64,000 nucleotides of DNA from Mariniblastus sp. (GTDB lineage Bacteria > Planctomycetota > Planctomycetia > Pirellulales > Pirellulaceae), in assembly GCA_028823415.1 (NCBI GenBank), contig JAPKBL010000002.1, positions 1-64,000 on the forward strand. The letters are read 5' to 3'. The position numbers and the translations under genes were made by a program. This document shows, one piece after another, positions 17,957 through 27,183 of this stretch; within the stretch, counting starts at the first letter, position 1; every line of letters starts with the position of its first letter. The notes under the pieces are model-generated. The model was not told the DNA's origin. It saw only the letters and a list, made by a program, of their open reading frames with translations, and made no database searches.

Positions 17957-19870
17957 TTAATCCCCCCGAGATGTCCCAAAAAGGGGAGCGTCGAGGCTGC
18001 ATAAGAGTTCTCTTAATTTGGGAATCAATTCACGAGTCGTTGCTTTTCCGATCTCTGCCATCTCGTCGGCGCGTGTAAATTCAGTAATCTTAAATTCAGA
18101 AATGTCGGGTTGGATTACAAAGTCTGCAGGGGCAACCCCCACGGAGTTCAGGTTGACGTTTTGGACGACATAGGTTCTTAAAATGGTGCTGATTGTGGAA
18201 GCGTGCTTCATTTTCTTGGTAGGCGTTGCCGCATGATTGGAGGCAAATTCGGGCCTGATACTTGCGCTCACGCTGGCCGCGATTACAAAATTACACCCAC
18301 TGTTGACGAGAACGTCAGCCGGGACGTTGTTGACGATTCCTCCATCGACGAGCGCTTGACCATTGCGGTTAATCGGACGTGAGAGGACTGGCAAATTGAT
18401 GCTTTCGGTGATCGCGTGAACGGCGTCTCCCTCACTGCGAATGACGGGTTGGCCGCTGATTAGATCGACGGTGACTGATTTGACCGGAATGGTTAATTGT
18501 TCAAGTCGACTGTCCTTAAGATATTTTCGAAGCATCGGGTCGAATTGTCCGAAGCGGTATTTCCATAAAAGGTACCAGTATCCGCCATTGGGAAGGATGC
18601 GGAATATCCACGGTGGCATCAGGTCTTTGATAAATCGTTCGACGTTATCGTCGGGCTCCATTCCCGAGCAGTAGAGGACGCCCGTCATCGCGCCAACGCT
18701 TGTTCCGGCAATCATGTCAACCACGATTCCGTTTTCTTCGAGGGCTTTGAGAATGCCCAAGTGAGCCATACCCCTGGCCGCCCCGCCACCGAGTGCAAGA
18801 CCAATCCGGACTCCCCGAAGTTGGTGGATGACCCGTTCGAAACCGTTGACCAGTCCCTGGCTTTGTTTTGCCGGAGGCGTTTCGAAAGATAGTTTGAAAT
18901 TCCGTCTTACCGGTTGATTCAATTCAGGAGCGAGAGGCGCGATCCGGCAATCACCCGGCAAGATCCAGACGACATTGATTTTGTTTTCCCAGCCAGACGC
19001 AGTTTCCAAAATGTGCTGAAACGCGGCGACGGATTGCTGCCAGTTTTCCAGGGTTACACACCAGAGTACTTTGTCTGCAAATTCCAGGATGGCGCTCATC
19101 GACTGGGTACTGATTTTGTTGTCGATGTCAATAAGCAATCGTTCAGCTTCTGACCAGTCTACGAGCTTCTGTTGAATGGCTGCGAGGTTGGCTGCGGTGT
19201 CTCCGTTGGCGGAGATTACGAAGTCCGGCACGCCCTCGAATGCTTTCCAATTGATGTCATCGGTCATGACATGGGGCTGTTCTTCGAGTTCTGTCAGACG
19301 CGTAACGAGACGCTTTGTCAGAATGCGGGATTCGGGCGATTGGTGGAAGACAACGACGTTTCTGGGGATATGATGTTCGCGTCCTTTCATGGCCAATTTA
19401 AGCACTGTATTGGCAATCATGATTGAAAAATTATGTTGAAATCCTGGGTGCTTCTGATTCAAGCCTAGGCAGGTGCGATAGTCAATCCTAAGCATCGTCG
19501 ATGGTTCTTCCGCAACCAATTCCATGGGTGCTGGTTCCCCCATCGCCGCGGCGAGTGCCCCAAATTGTTCACCTGCGACCTGAAATCGCTCGGCAACAAT
19601 ACGTCCCTGGAAATCATACAACGTTTGACGCATTCTTCCGTGGATCATTAAATAGACAGAATGAAACGCTTGATTGACTTGTTGCGGAGTCTCACCCGGA
19701 GCACATTGAATGACCTCACATTGACTTGCAATTTCGGTTACCAGTTCATTGCTCAAGTTTTTGGAGCAGGGGTGACGTTTAAGAAGTAAAAATTTGTCGT
19801 TCGTCAAAGAAAGTCGCTCCGGCGATGAAATTAATGAGTCGGGGTAGTATCGTTGATCGGATCGTATCAT
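17957..19870 (-). CDS. Patatin-like phospholipase with cyclic-nucleotide-binding domain (NTE-like)
   Basis: A 637-residue protein. Residues 30-150 are a CNB-type beta barrel (GRMRQTLYDFQGRIVAERF). The middle (residues 170-330) resembles a diverged Rossmann-like region. Residues 350-540 are the patatin domain with the oxyanion loop ALGGGAARG, the nucleophile S391 in AGTSVGA, and D509 in VDGGIVNNVP, forming the Ser-Asp dyad. This is the architecture of neuropathy-target-esterase-type lysophospholipases. It probably hydrolyses membrane lysophospholipids at the inner face, perhaps under nucleotide control. Confidence 0.88.
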   Translation of the reverse strand: MIRSDQRYYPDSLISSPERLSLTNDKFLLLKRHPCSKNLSNELVTEIASQCEVIQCAPGETPQQVNQAFHSVYLMIHGRMRQTLYDFQGRIVAERFQVAGEQFGALAAAMGEPAPMELVAEEPSTMLRIDYRTCLGLNQKHPGFQHNFSIMIANTVLKLAMKGREHHIPRNVVVFHQSPESRILTKRLVTRLTELEEQPHVMTDDINWKAFEGVPDFVISANGDTAANLAAIQQKLVDWSEAERLLIDIDNKISTQSMSAILEFADKVLWCVTLENWQQSVAAFQHILETASGWENKINVVWILPGDCRIAPLAPELNQPVRRNFKLSFETPPAKQSQGLVNGFERVIHQLRGVRIGLALGGGAARGMAHLGILKALEENGIVVDMIAGTSVGAMTGVLYCSGMEPDDNVERFIKDLMPPWIFRILPNGGYWYLLWKYRFGQFDPMLRKYLKDSRLEQLTIPVKSVTVDLISGQPVIRSEGDAVHAITESINLPVLSRPINRNGQALVDGGIVNNVPADVLVNSGCNFVIAASVSASIRPEFASNHAATPTKKMKHASTISTILRTYVVQNVNLNSVGVAPADFVIQPDISEFKITEFTRADEMAEIGKATTRELIPKLRELLCSLDAPLFGTSRGD

Positions 19871-19981
19871 AAGATAGATCGAGATGACCCAAAATGGAAT
19901 TTCTTAATTTGGTTTCAGTGGATTTTGCTGTCGTGGGTTTGGTTAAACATGATGACCTGAATTGACTTAACGGAACTAGCT

Positions 19982-21643
19982 ATGCATCTGATTCGAAGTA
20001 TCGGGGAACTGAAAAATTCAATTTCCCGACGATCTAAGTTCATGCGGGCTCTGATGTGGCTGTTGTTCATCTTGGCATCGATTGCATTCGCAGGTTTAGC
20101 AATCGAATGTTTTCGTTTCGCCGGAATAATGACCGATCGCGGGCTGGCATTTCGATTCGGACGCATTGTTTTCTTGGTGGGCTTAAATGTATTGCTGACA
20201 ACCGCGGTCGCAATTGTCCTGTTGTTGGTGATTTGGGTAAAAACCGCAAAGTCACTGCCGGAGCTTAGGGGGTGGCATTTGGAAATGCCAGAGTCTGAAT
20301 TTCGAGCAATGGACGCAGACAAGAATTATAGCTTGGATGATTATCTTGTTCAGGAGCAACGGGTTTTCGATGAGTTGGACAATTTCATCGATGTTCGCTG
20401 GGAATCCCAAGTTAAGGGTGCATTTAGCCGTTACAGTCGCGATTCGGTTTGTAATCCGGAAAAAGTAGTTGATCGAAACTGGAATCGAACACGAATTTTA
20501 GAAGCAGAGAATCCGATCGGCGGAGCGCTGCTGATTCACGGGTTGAGTGATTCTCCCTATTCTTTGCGTGAGATCGGGTTGCGACTGCATCGAGAAGGGT
20601 ACACCGTTGTCTGGCTGAGGGTGCCCGGCCACGGTACCTGCCCATGTGCATTGGCCAATGTGGAATGGCCTGATTGGACGGCGGCCGTGGAAGTTGCGGC
20701 CCGTGGATTGAAGCAAAGATTGCCCGAAAATAGACCGCTCGTCATTGCGGGGTATTCCAACGGCGGCGCGCTGGCGGTTAATTACACGCTCGCGGCAATG
20801 GTCGATACCACGCTTCCAAAAATTGAGGCCATTCTTTTGTTTTCTCCTATGATAGGGATCAATCCTTTGGCTCGCCTTTTCCGGATCTATCATACGGTGG
20901 CCCTTGTTTCCCGAACGGTAAAAGCGCTCTGGACGAATATCGATGCTGAGGTGGATCCGTTTAAATATAGTTCTTGGCCTACCAATGCGAGCATCCAGGC
21001 TTGGGACATGACTCAGGAGGTTGAGCGACGACTGGGGATGCTCGAAAACCAAGGGCGTTTGAAAGAGATGCCGCCCATTCTCGCAATGCAATCAGTTGTC
21101 GATTCTACCGTGAAGGTGCCCAAGTTAATTTCCTCACTGTTTGAAAGATTGCAGGATGATTCAAGTGAATTGTTTTTGTTCGACATTGATCGTTTTGATA
21201 AAATCGCAAATCTGTTCAATCTGTCATTCGAAGATAAAATTTTTCCAAATTTGAAACGCGAGGATTTGCCGTTTCAGTTAACAATGTTGAGAAATGCTAA
21301 ATCGGATTCACGGAAAGTCATGTTGGAATCGAGAGTCGGTAACCAGTTGTCTGAGGAAGTTTTGGAGCTGGAATGGCCGGAGGGAATTGTTTCTCTCTCG
21401 CATATTGCAATTCCTTTTTCAGCGGGTGACCGGTTATATGGAAACCGAGAGGCAACGGCGGAGACGGGGATTAATTTCGGGTCCATCAGCCTCCGCGGGG
21501 AGTCCAGTGCATTGTTGCTTTCGGATTCACTCTTTGTTCGATGTCGTTACAACCCATTCTACGAATTGATGGAAAATCGAATGATCCGCTGGTTGAATAA
21601 TGCCGTGGAACCAGAGGCCGCTAATGCGTCCCAGAAAACGTAA
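19982..21643 (+). CDS. Membrane-anchored alpha/beta hydrolase
   Basis: A 553-residue protein with two N-terminal membrane helices (about residues 22-45 and 57-85), then an alpha/beta-hydrolase domain: ALLIHGLSDSPYSLREIG, the nucleophile elbow AGYSNGG (Ser259), and VPGHGTCP upstream of it. The C-terminal His region lies near VSLSHIAIPFS. The pattern resembles carboxylesterase/monoglyceride-lipase-like proteins. Substrate unknown. It is divergent from the patatin gene with about 110 bases between. Confidence 0.8.
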   Translation: MHLIRSIGELKNSISRRSKFMRALMWLLFILASIAFAGLAIECFRFAGIMTDRGLAFRFGRIVFLVGLNVLLTTAVAIVLLLVIWVKTAKSLPELRGWHLEMPESEFRAMDADKNYSLDDYLVQEQRVFDELDNFIDVRWESQVKGAFSRYSRDSVCNPEKVVDRNWNRTRILEAENPIGGALLIHGLSDSPYSLREIGLRLHREGYTVVWLRVPGHGTCPCALANVEWPDWTAAVEVAARGLKQRLPENRPLVIAGYSNGGALAVNYTLAAMVDTTLPKIEAILLFSPMIGINPLARLFRIYHTVALVSRTVKALWTNIDAEVDPFKYSSWPTNASIQAWDMTQEVERRLGMLENQGRLKEMPPILAMQSVVDSTVKVPKLISSLFERLQDDSSELFLFDIDRFDKIANLFNLSFEDKIFPNLKREDLPFQLTMLRNAKSDSRKVMLESRVGNQLSEEVLELEWPEGIVSLSHIAIPFSAGDRLYGNREATAETGINFGSISLRGESSALLLSDSLFVRCRYNPFYELMENRMIRWLNNAVEPEAANASQKT

Positions 21644-21825
21644 ACAGAATTCATCAGTTTTGGCGGGATTGGCCGTGCTTTGATCGCTAGGTCGTTTTTC
21701 AAGTCCTCGGTTTTATCGGCGGTGTTTTCGAGAATGCAGGGACGTTGATGGTGGCACTGAGGGGAATCCTCTACAATAAGCGATGGATTTTCCAGACGAA
21801 GATTGCCTATGGTGAGAGAGAAAAC

Positions 21826-23901
21826 GTGACCGAATTGACCTGTTTGAAGATTATTAATCGTTTGTCGAGCGTTGTTTTTATCGTTTGCTTGCTGAGTGCG
21901 ACGGCGCTGGCACAGCGAAGATCGACCCCCTCGACGAGCGCTCCGGGGGTGGTTTCAAAAGTTCAATGGAATGAAAATTCGGTGGATTATTCATCGGCTG
22001 GAAAGCGTTATCGATTTGAATTTTCGACGAGGCTCAAGTCCGAGATTGACGTTCCAAAGGCCGCCGAAGGAACGCCGTCGGATGGCGCGAGGTCATGGTC
22101 CCAACGCCGCCCAAAAGAACAGGGAGCCAGTACTGGAAAGTATCTTGGGCGACCGTTGCGAGGTAGGCAGTATACCGAAGTTGAATCGCCCAGCGGTGAG
22201 TGGAGAGCCAAGTACAGAAACTGGAATCTTGTTCTTGAGAATTTAAAAACAAAAGAGGTAGTGGAGGTTACTACTGATGGAGACGAGGACGTTCATTATG
22301 GAACGGCCAGTTGGGTATATGGGGAGGAGTTGGGCCAAAAGAAAGCGATGTGGTGGACTCCTGATTCAAGTAAGATTATCTATTACAAATTTGACGATAC
22401 CCTTGTCGAGAAGTTTTATCTTCTTCGCGGTTGGTCCAAAATCAACACATCGCTTTACCCCGAGTATTATGCCAAGGCCGGTGCGAAAAATCCGATTTCC
22501 GAGTTGTTTGTTTACGATTTGAAATCCAAAAAAACAACGCGTATTGATGTCGGTGGTTCAGGGGACGAATACATTTACGGGATTCGAATGTCGCCTCTGG
22601 GCGATCGGGTGTTACTGAATTGGACCGATCGTTTACAGCAGCATTTAAAGGTAATGACGGTCGATCTTGAGTCGGGAGTCTGTCAGACGATTATCGAGGA
22701 GCGTCAACAGACTTGGCAAACAAATTCCCCGCCAATGCGATTCCTGAAGGATAAAAAGCGTTTTTTGTGGCCGACGGATAAAACAGGGTTTACGCATTAC
22801 GAAATCAGGGACTTGGATGGAAATGTTTTTCAAACGGTAACGCAGGGCGAATTTCAAATCGGCTCTTTGGAGATGTTTGAAGATGAAAATCTTGTCAGCT
22901 TCGTGGCCAATAGTTCGATCGTAAACCCCTATTACATGCAGTATCACTTGGTCGGCTTGGATGGAAAAAAACAGCGGCGCGTGACGACGTTGGACTATCA
23001 CCATTCAAATTTCCAACTTTCCCCGGATCGTAAATGGTTGATTGCGCAATACGAGTCGGTCAACCGGCCCCCTTCGACAGCGCTTTATCGAACTGACGGT
23101 AAGTTCATTGCAAACCTCGCCGAGCAAAGTCCATCGGAAGCTGCCAATCTTGCGGAGATGTTCAAGTTTCGATCGGATGATGATAAGTTTGACATCTACG
23201 GAATACTTTACAAACCGACTGATTTTGATCCGGCTAAAAAATATCCAGTTATCAATGCGTTGTATGGTGGTCCGGGATCTCGTGAAATCAGCGCGAGTTA
23301 TGTCTCACGTCCTCGCAGCGAATGCGGTCAAGGCTATTTAGTGGTGAAGGTAAACAATCGAGGTACAGGGGGGAGAGGGAAGCCTTTTCTCGGTGCCGCG
23401 TATCTCAAGCTTGGCGATGTTGACATTCAGGATCATGCCGACGCTATTCGCATGCTCCGAAAACGCCCCTACATCGATGGAGATCGCGTGGGTATTGTCG
23501 GGCATTCTTACGGTGGATTCATGGCAGCGATGGGGATTTTTAAGCATCCGGATGTTTATGCAGCGGCGGTTGATCGGGCCGGTCCAACCGACTGGCAAAA
23601 CTATGATACGATCTATACTGAACGTTACATGAGCACGCCACAGTTAAACCCAGACGGTTACAAGATGGGGGCTGCGATGACCCATGTAAAAAAACTGAAG
23701 GGCAAGATCCTGATTATGCATGGGATGGTAGATGACAATGTCCACCCGAATAACGCGTTTCAATTAATTGACGCATTAGATCGAGCGGGTTTGTCGTATG
23801 AGAGTCGATTTTGGCCCAACGGGGGACATGGCTTGGGGCGTGGCGTCGAAACGACTCAAGCTGATTTTTTCAAGAGAACGCTGCAACCTGCGAAGGATTA
23901 G
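21826..23901 (+). CDS. Secreted S9 family peptidase (dipeptidyl-peptidase IV type)
   Basis: About 691 residues from the GTG at 21826, chosen because the signal peptide (VVFIVCLLSATALAQ) then starts close to the N-terminus; an in-frame ATG at 21745 would add 27 odd residues. Residues 110-480 form the DPP IV beta-propeller (ESPSGEWRAKYRNWNLVL, WWTPDSSKIIYYKFDD). The catalytic domain has Ser561 (GHSYGGFMAA), Asp636 (HGMVDDNVHP) and His668 (NGGHGLG). It should cleave X-Pro dipeptides from peptide N-termini in the periplasm. Confidence 0.92.
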   Translation: MTELTCLKIINRLSSVVFIVCLLSATALAQRRSTPSTSAPGVVSKVQWNENSVDYSSAGKRYRFEFSTRLKSEIDVPKAAEGTPSDGARSWSQRRPKEQGASTGKYLGRPLRGRQYTEVESPSGEWRAKYRNWNLVLENLKTKEVVEVTTDGDEDVHYGTASWVYGEELGQKKAMWWTPDSSKIIYYKFDDTLVEKFYLLRGWSKINTSLYPEYYAKAGAKNPISELFVYDLKSKKTTRIDVGGSGDEYIYGIRMSPLGDRVLLNWTDRLQQHLKVMTVDLESGVCQTIIEERQQTWQTNSPPMRFLKDKKRFLWPTDKTGFTHYEIRDLDGNVFQTVTQGEFQIGSLEMFEDENLVSFVANSSIVNPYYMQYHLVGLDGKKQRRVTTLDYHHSNFQLSPDRKWLIAQYESVNRPPSTALYRTDGKFIANLAEQSPSEAANLAEMFKFRSDDDKFDIYGILYKPTDFDPAKKYPVINALYGGPGSREISASYVSRPRSECGQGYLVVKVNNRGTGGRGKPFLGAAYLKLGDVDIQDHADAIRMLRKRPYIDGDRVGIVGHSYGGFMAAMGIFKHPDVYAAAVDRAGPTDWQNYDTIYTERYMSTPQLNPDGYKMGAAMTHVKKLKGKILIMHGMVDDNVHPNNAFQLIDALDRAGLSYESRFWPNGGHGLGRGVETTQADFFKRTLQPAKD

Positions 23902-24016
23902 TTTTCCCCTTTGTGGGGTGGTTGACCTCCGGGCGGCGTTGAATCGAAAAGACAGTCGTCCGTTTTGCTTACTTGAATCTATTTAATTATCGTTTGTGGA
24001 CGTAGGTTTTAGCGTT

Positions 24017-25663
24017 ATGAAAAAATGGTTTTTCCGTTATTACGATTCATTTTCTTTTATCGGGCTTGTCTTTGCGATCTTGTTTTTTTCCGCATCGGTG
24101 ACCCCTTCGTTGTTGCCTCGTAATTTTCTCTTTCAGGGGTTGCTGTCTGGGCTCGCGCTTGCCGCTGGATACGGCGTCGGGGTCGGTTTTTTAAAACTTT
24201 ATCAGTTTTTAGAATTGCCCAAGCCTTCCGCAGCGTTGGAACGTACTTCGAAGATTGTTACTTCTGTTGTGGTTGCCGTGGTCTTCGTATTCTATTTGAA
24301 GCAGATGACGTTTTGGCAAAACTCGATTCGCGAGCTAATGGAGATGCCGCCTTTGGAAAGTGCTCATCCCTATGCGACCGCAATCATTGCCCTGCTCTCC
24401 GCTTGTTGTCTGATCGGCGTGGTCCGGTTGCTGGGGTGGATGTGCGGGTGCGTGTCGGGTCAACTTAACCGTTTTCTTCCGCGTCGTGTGGCGACGACGC
24501 TTGGCGTAACGTTCATTGGACTGTTGGCGATTTTTGTTGCCAACGGGGTGATCGCCCGAGGTTTAATGAGTGCTGCTGATTCGTTTTTTTCGAAGGCAGA
24601 TGCTTTGATCGACGAGGGGGTCGCTCAGCCGGAAATCGCGATCGCATCGGGTAGTCCAGATTCGTCGATCGAGTGGGATTCGATTGGCCGACGCGGAAAA
24701 AACTTTATCGTAGAGGGACCCCAAGAATCAGATTTAACCAGATTTTGGGGCCGCGAGTGTCAGCAACCGGTGCGCGTTTACGTTGGCCTGCGTTCACGAT
24801 CCACCCTCGAAGAACGGGCTAAGTTGGCATTGAAGGAATTGATCCGAGTCGACGGATTCAAGCGGTCCACGTTAATTGTTGCGACACCAACGGGAACCGG
24901 TTGGTTAGATCCGGCAGCGGTCGACTCCATTGAGTACTTACTCGGCGGCGACACGGCGATTGTCAGTATGCAGTATAGCTATCTACCAAGTTGGCTGACG
25001 ATTATTGTTGACCCAACACGTTCGATCGTTGCCTCTCAAGTTCTCTTTGATGAGATTTACGATTACTGGATTACACTTCCCAGAGATGATCGTCCCAAAT
25101 TGTATCTGTTCGGATTGAGTTTGGGGGCGTTCGGTTCCGAGGTGTCGGCGGATTTGTACAAAATTTTCGACAACCCGATACAAGGTGCGGTCTGGAGCGG
25201 GCCGCCCTTTCCAAGCACTCAGTGGCAAGAATTAACGCGCGAGCGGAATGGTGATTCTCCTGCATGGTTGCCGCGTTTTCGAAATAGTTCAATGGTGCGT
25301 TTTACCTCGCAGAAAAACACTTTGGAGTCGGGGGAGCCATGGGGAGGAATGAGGAATGTCTATGTGCAACATGCCAGTGATCCAATGGTTTTTTTCTCGC
25401 CGGACTTGGCGTTTCAAAAACCTGCATGGTTAGACGGGCAGCGGGGGCCGGATGTGTCGCCTCATTTGAAGTGGTATCCCGTTATCACGTTTTTACAAAT
25501 CGCATTCGACTTGCCGATGGCGACGAGTGTGCCCAACGGATACGGGCACAATTATTCGCCCTCGAGTTATATTGATGCCTGGATCGCGGTGACCAACTCC
25601 GAAGACATTCCCGCGGAATCAGTCGAACGATTAAAAAAGAAATTGTTCATCCCGCCATTTTAA
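24017..25663 (+). CDS. Abhydrolase_9 (DUF2305-like) membrane protein
   Basis: About 548 residues from the ATG at 24017. Four to five membrane helices occupy residues 10-190, including the family signature VTPSLLPR near residue 25. The C-terminal half is an alpha/beta-hydrolase domain with FGLSLGAFGSE as the nucleophile elbow and GHNYSPSSYIDAWIAV near the end, where the catalytic His lies. This matches the alpha/beta-hydrolase family of membrane proteins named Abhydrolase_9; no substrate is established for it. Confidence 0.85.
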   Translation: MKKWFFRYYDSFSFIGLVFAILFFSASVTPSLLPRNFLFQGLLSGLALAAGYGVGVGFLKLYQFLELPKPSAALERTSKIVTSVVVAVVFVFYLKQMTFWQNSIRELMEMPPLESAHPYATAIIALLSACCLIGVVRLLGWMCGCVSGQLNRFLPRRVATTLGVTFIGLLAIFVANGVIARGLMSAADSFFSKADALIDEGVAQPEIAIASGSPDSSIEWDSIGRRGKNFIVEGPQESDLTRFWGRECQQPVRVYVGLRSRSTLEERAKLALKELIRVDGFKRSTLIVATPTGTGWLDPAAVDSIEYLLGGDTAIVSMQYSYLPSWLTIIVDPTRSIVASQVLFDEIYDYWITLPRDDRPKLYLFGLSLGAFGSEVSADLYKIFDNPIQGAVWSGPPFPSTQWQELTRERNGDSPAWLPRFRNSSMVRFTSQKNTLESGEPWGGMRNVYVQHASDPMVFFSPDLAFQKPAWLDGQRGPDVSPHLKWYPVITFLQIAFDLPMATSVPNGYGHNYSPSSYIDAWIAVTNSEDIPAESVERLKKKLFIPPF

Positions 25664-25691
25664 GCATCGCAAGGATTCGCTCAGCGACGGT

Positions 25692-26753
25692 TTAAGGGGA
25701 TCGATATTCAGCAGGCATTTTCGGTGTGACTCCCAGCTTCTCATAATTAAATCCACTCGGCAGTGGCGCGTAGGGGGCTACGTAATTGACATCGGATTGT
25801 TTGGGAATTTGATCCTCTAGCTGAGTGCACCAGTAGCATGCGTTCACGATGCATCGCCTGAAACCTTCGTTTTCAAAGTCCTTTCCGCTGCCCATTGTGG
25901 AATGGAAAACCCTCGCCAATTTTCCATTGCTGGTTTTCCAAGGTTTAATCCAGATGATGGGAAGTGGAATTTTATTTGGGTTGGATGCGTCTCCCTGTTC
26001 GCGGCCCATTAGCGGTTGTCCATCAACCAAGGCGGTGCAATCTTCGGGCAGTCCACCGTTTTCGGGAAAGGTCCGATAAACGTCTGAAGGGCCCCAGATA
26101 TTCTCAACGCCTTGAAGGATGGGATGCTTTTTCATTTCTTCGACAATATCACCCCGGGTGGAATCACGATGCCAGTTGCCGTGATGGCCCCGGAAAGTGC
26201 CTCCCAGGACTTGCGCACCAAACTGGACTTGTTGACCATTAATTTTATAGGGCAGACGCCCGCGGAATCCATGATTGGCTGTTCTTAATGCGATGAGAGG
26301 TTTGCCAGAATCGATGTAGGCAACAATCTGTTTTTGTTGTGCTAACGGGAGAGTCAGGAGTCGGGAAAAAAAGATGACGAGGTCGGCATCTTTTAGTTGG
26401 TCGAGTCCTGGGATGTTGTGGATCTGAAATTCATCCTCTTTTCCTTTTTCTGGATAAACGGGCATGGTCGGGTCGACTTGTCCCTGCGGGTTAACAGCAA
26501 AAAGAACGGTGCAGTCGAATCCGTGATGAGACGACAGGATTTTAGCCAGCATGGGCATCGACTGCTCACTGCGGTACTCCTGTTCTGCCGCGATCAGAAC
26601 GATTTTTTTCCCGATTCGTTTTTCCGGAGGCGACTGAAATGTCAGCCCCGCGGATGAATCGGCGGCTTGCTCCTGTCCGTAGGTGGTATGGCAAGGTAGG
26701 CCGATGATCAAAGAGTAAGCGATCAGTAGGAGCAGAGTTTTATTGAAGTACAT
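25692..26753 (-). CDS. ThuA-domain secreted protein
   Basis: A 353-residue protein with a signal peptide (ending near TTYGQ). The ThuA/GATase-like domain covers residues 50-320: KIVLIAAEQEYRSEQSMPML, DLVIFFSRLLTLP, ALRTANHGF, HGNWHRDSTRG and ARVFHSTMGSGKDFENEGFR. It belongs to a different ThuA subgroup from the gene at 3.2 kb (no C-terminal beta domain). It is convergent with the Abhydrolase_9 gene, with only 28 bases between them. Confidence 0.85.
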   Translation of the reverse strand: MYFNKTLLLLIAYSLIIGLPCHTTYGQEQAADSSAGLTFQSPPEKRIGKKIVLIAAEQEYRSEQSMPMLAKILSSHHGFDCTVLFAVNPQGQVDPTMPVYPEKGKEDEFQIHNIPGLDQLKDADLVIFFSRLLTLPLAQQKQIVAYIDSGKPLIALRTANHGFRGRLPYKINGQQVQFGAQVLGGTFRGHHGNWHRDSTRGDIVEEMKKHPILQGVENIWGPSDVYRTFPENGGLPEDCTALVDGQPLMGREQGDASNPNKIPLPIIWIKPWKTSNGKLARVFHSTMGSGKDFENEGFRRCIVNACYWCTQLEDQIPKQSDVNYVAPYAPLPSGFNYEKLGVTPKMPAEYRSP

Positions 26754-27183
26754 GGAGTAGGCCTATGGAATTTGAAAGGTAAACCGGTGCCATGGGTGAG
26801 ATAGACATCTTCTTTGACGCATCGGTTTTGCCTGATGTTCTCGCAAGTTGAGGATACCGCATGTCGCGGCGGCAATCCATGCTGCCGTCTATTCAAATTT
26901 CGTTATCTGCGATCAAAGCGGGGTCGCGAGGAATCATTCTGCTTGAATGAGGGTTGTTTTTCAGAAGATTTTAGGATGGAGCTTGGGGCGAGGTTGTTTT
27001 AATCCACCTCGGTGGTGGCCTCGCAAATGGCCTCGCAAATGGCCGGGAACGGGTGTGTTGGGCAGCGTTTACTTCCGAGGCATGCGCTGAGGGACTCGAA
27101 TTCCAATGAACAAGTTGATAAATTGTAGAGGCTGTATTTGGCAGGGGGTGATCGACCCTCTCAAAAAATTTGGAGGGGATTCG
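26754..27183. other. Intergenic region with a 12-bp tandem duplication
   Basis: About 430 bases upstream of the methyltransferase. At 27017-27040 the unit ggcctcgcaaat occurs twice in tandem. I looked here for the missing 5' half of the galactokinase and did not find it in any frame. No RNA gene is visible. Confidence 0.4.
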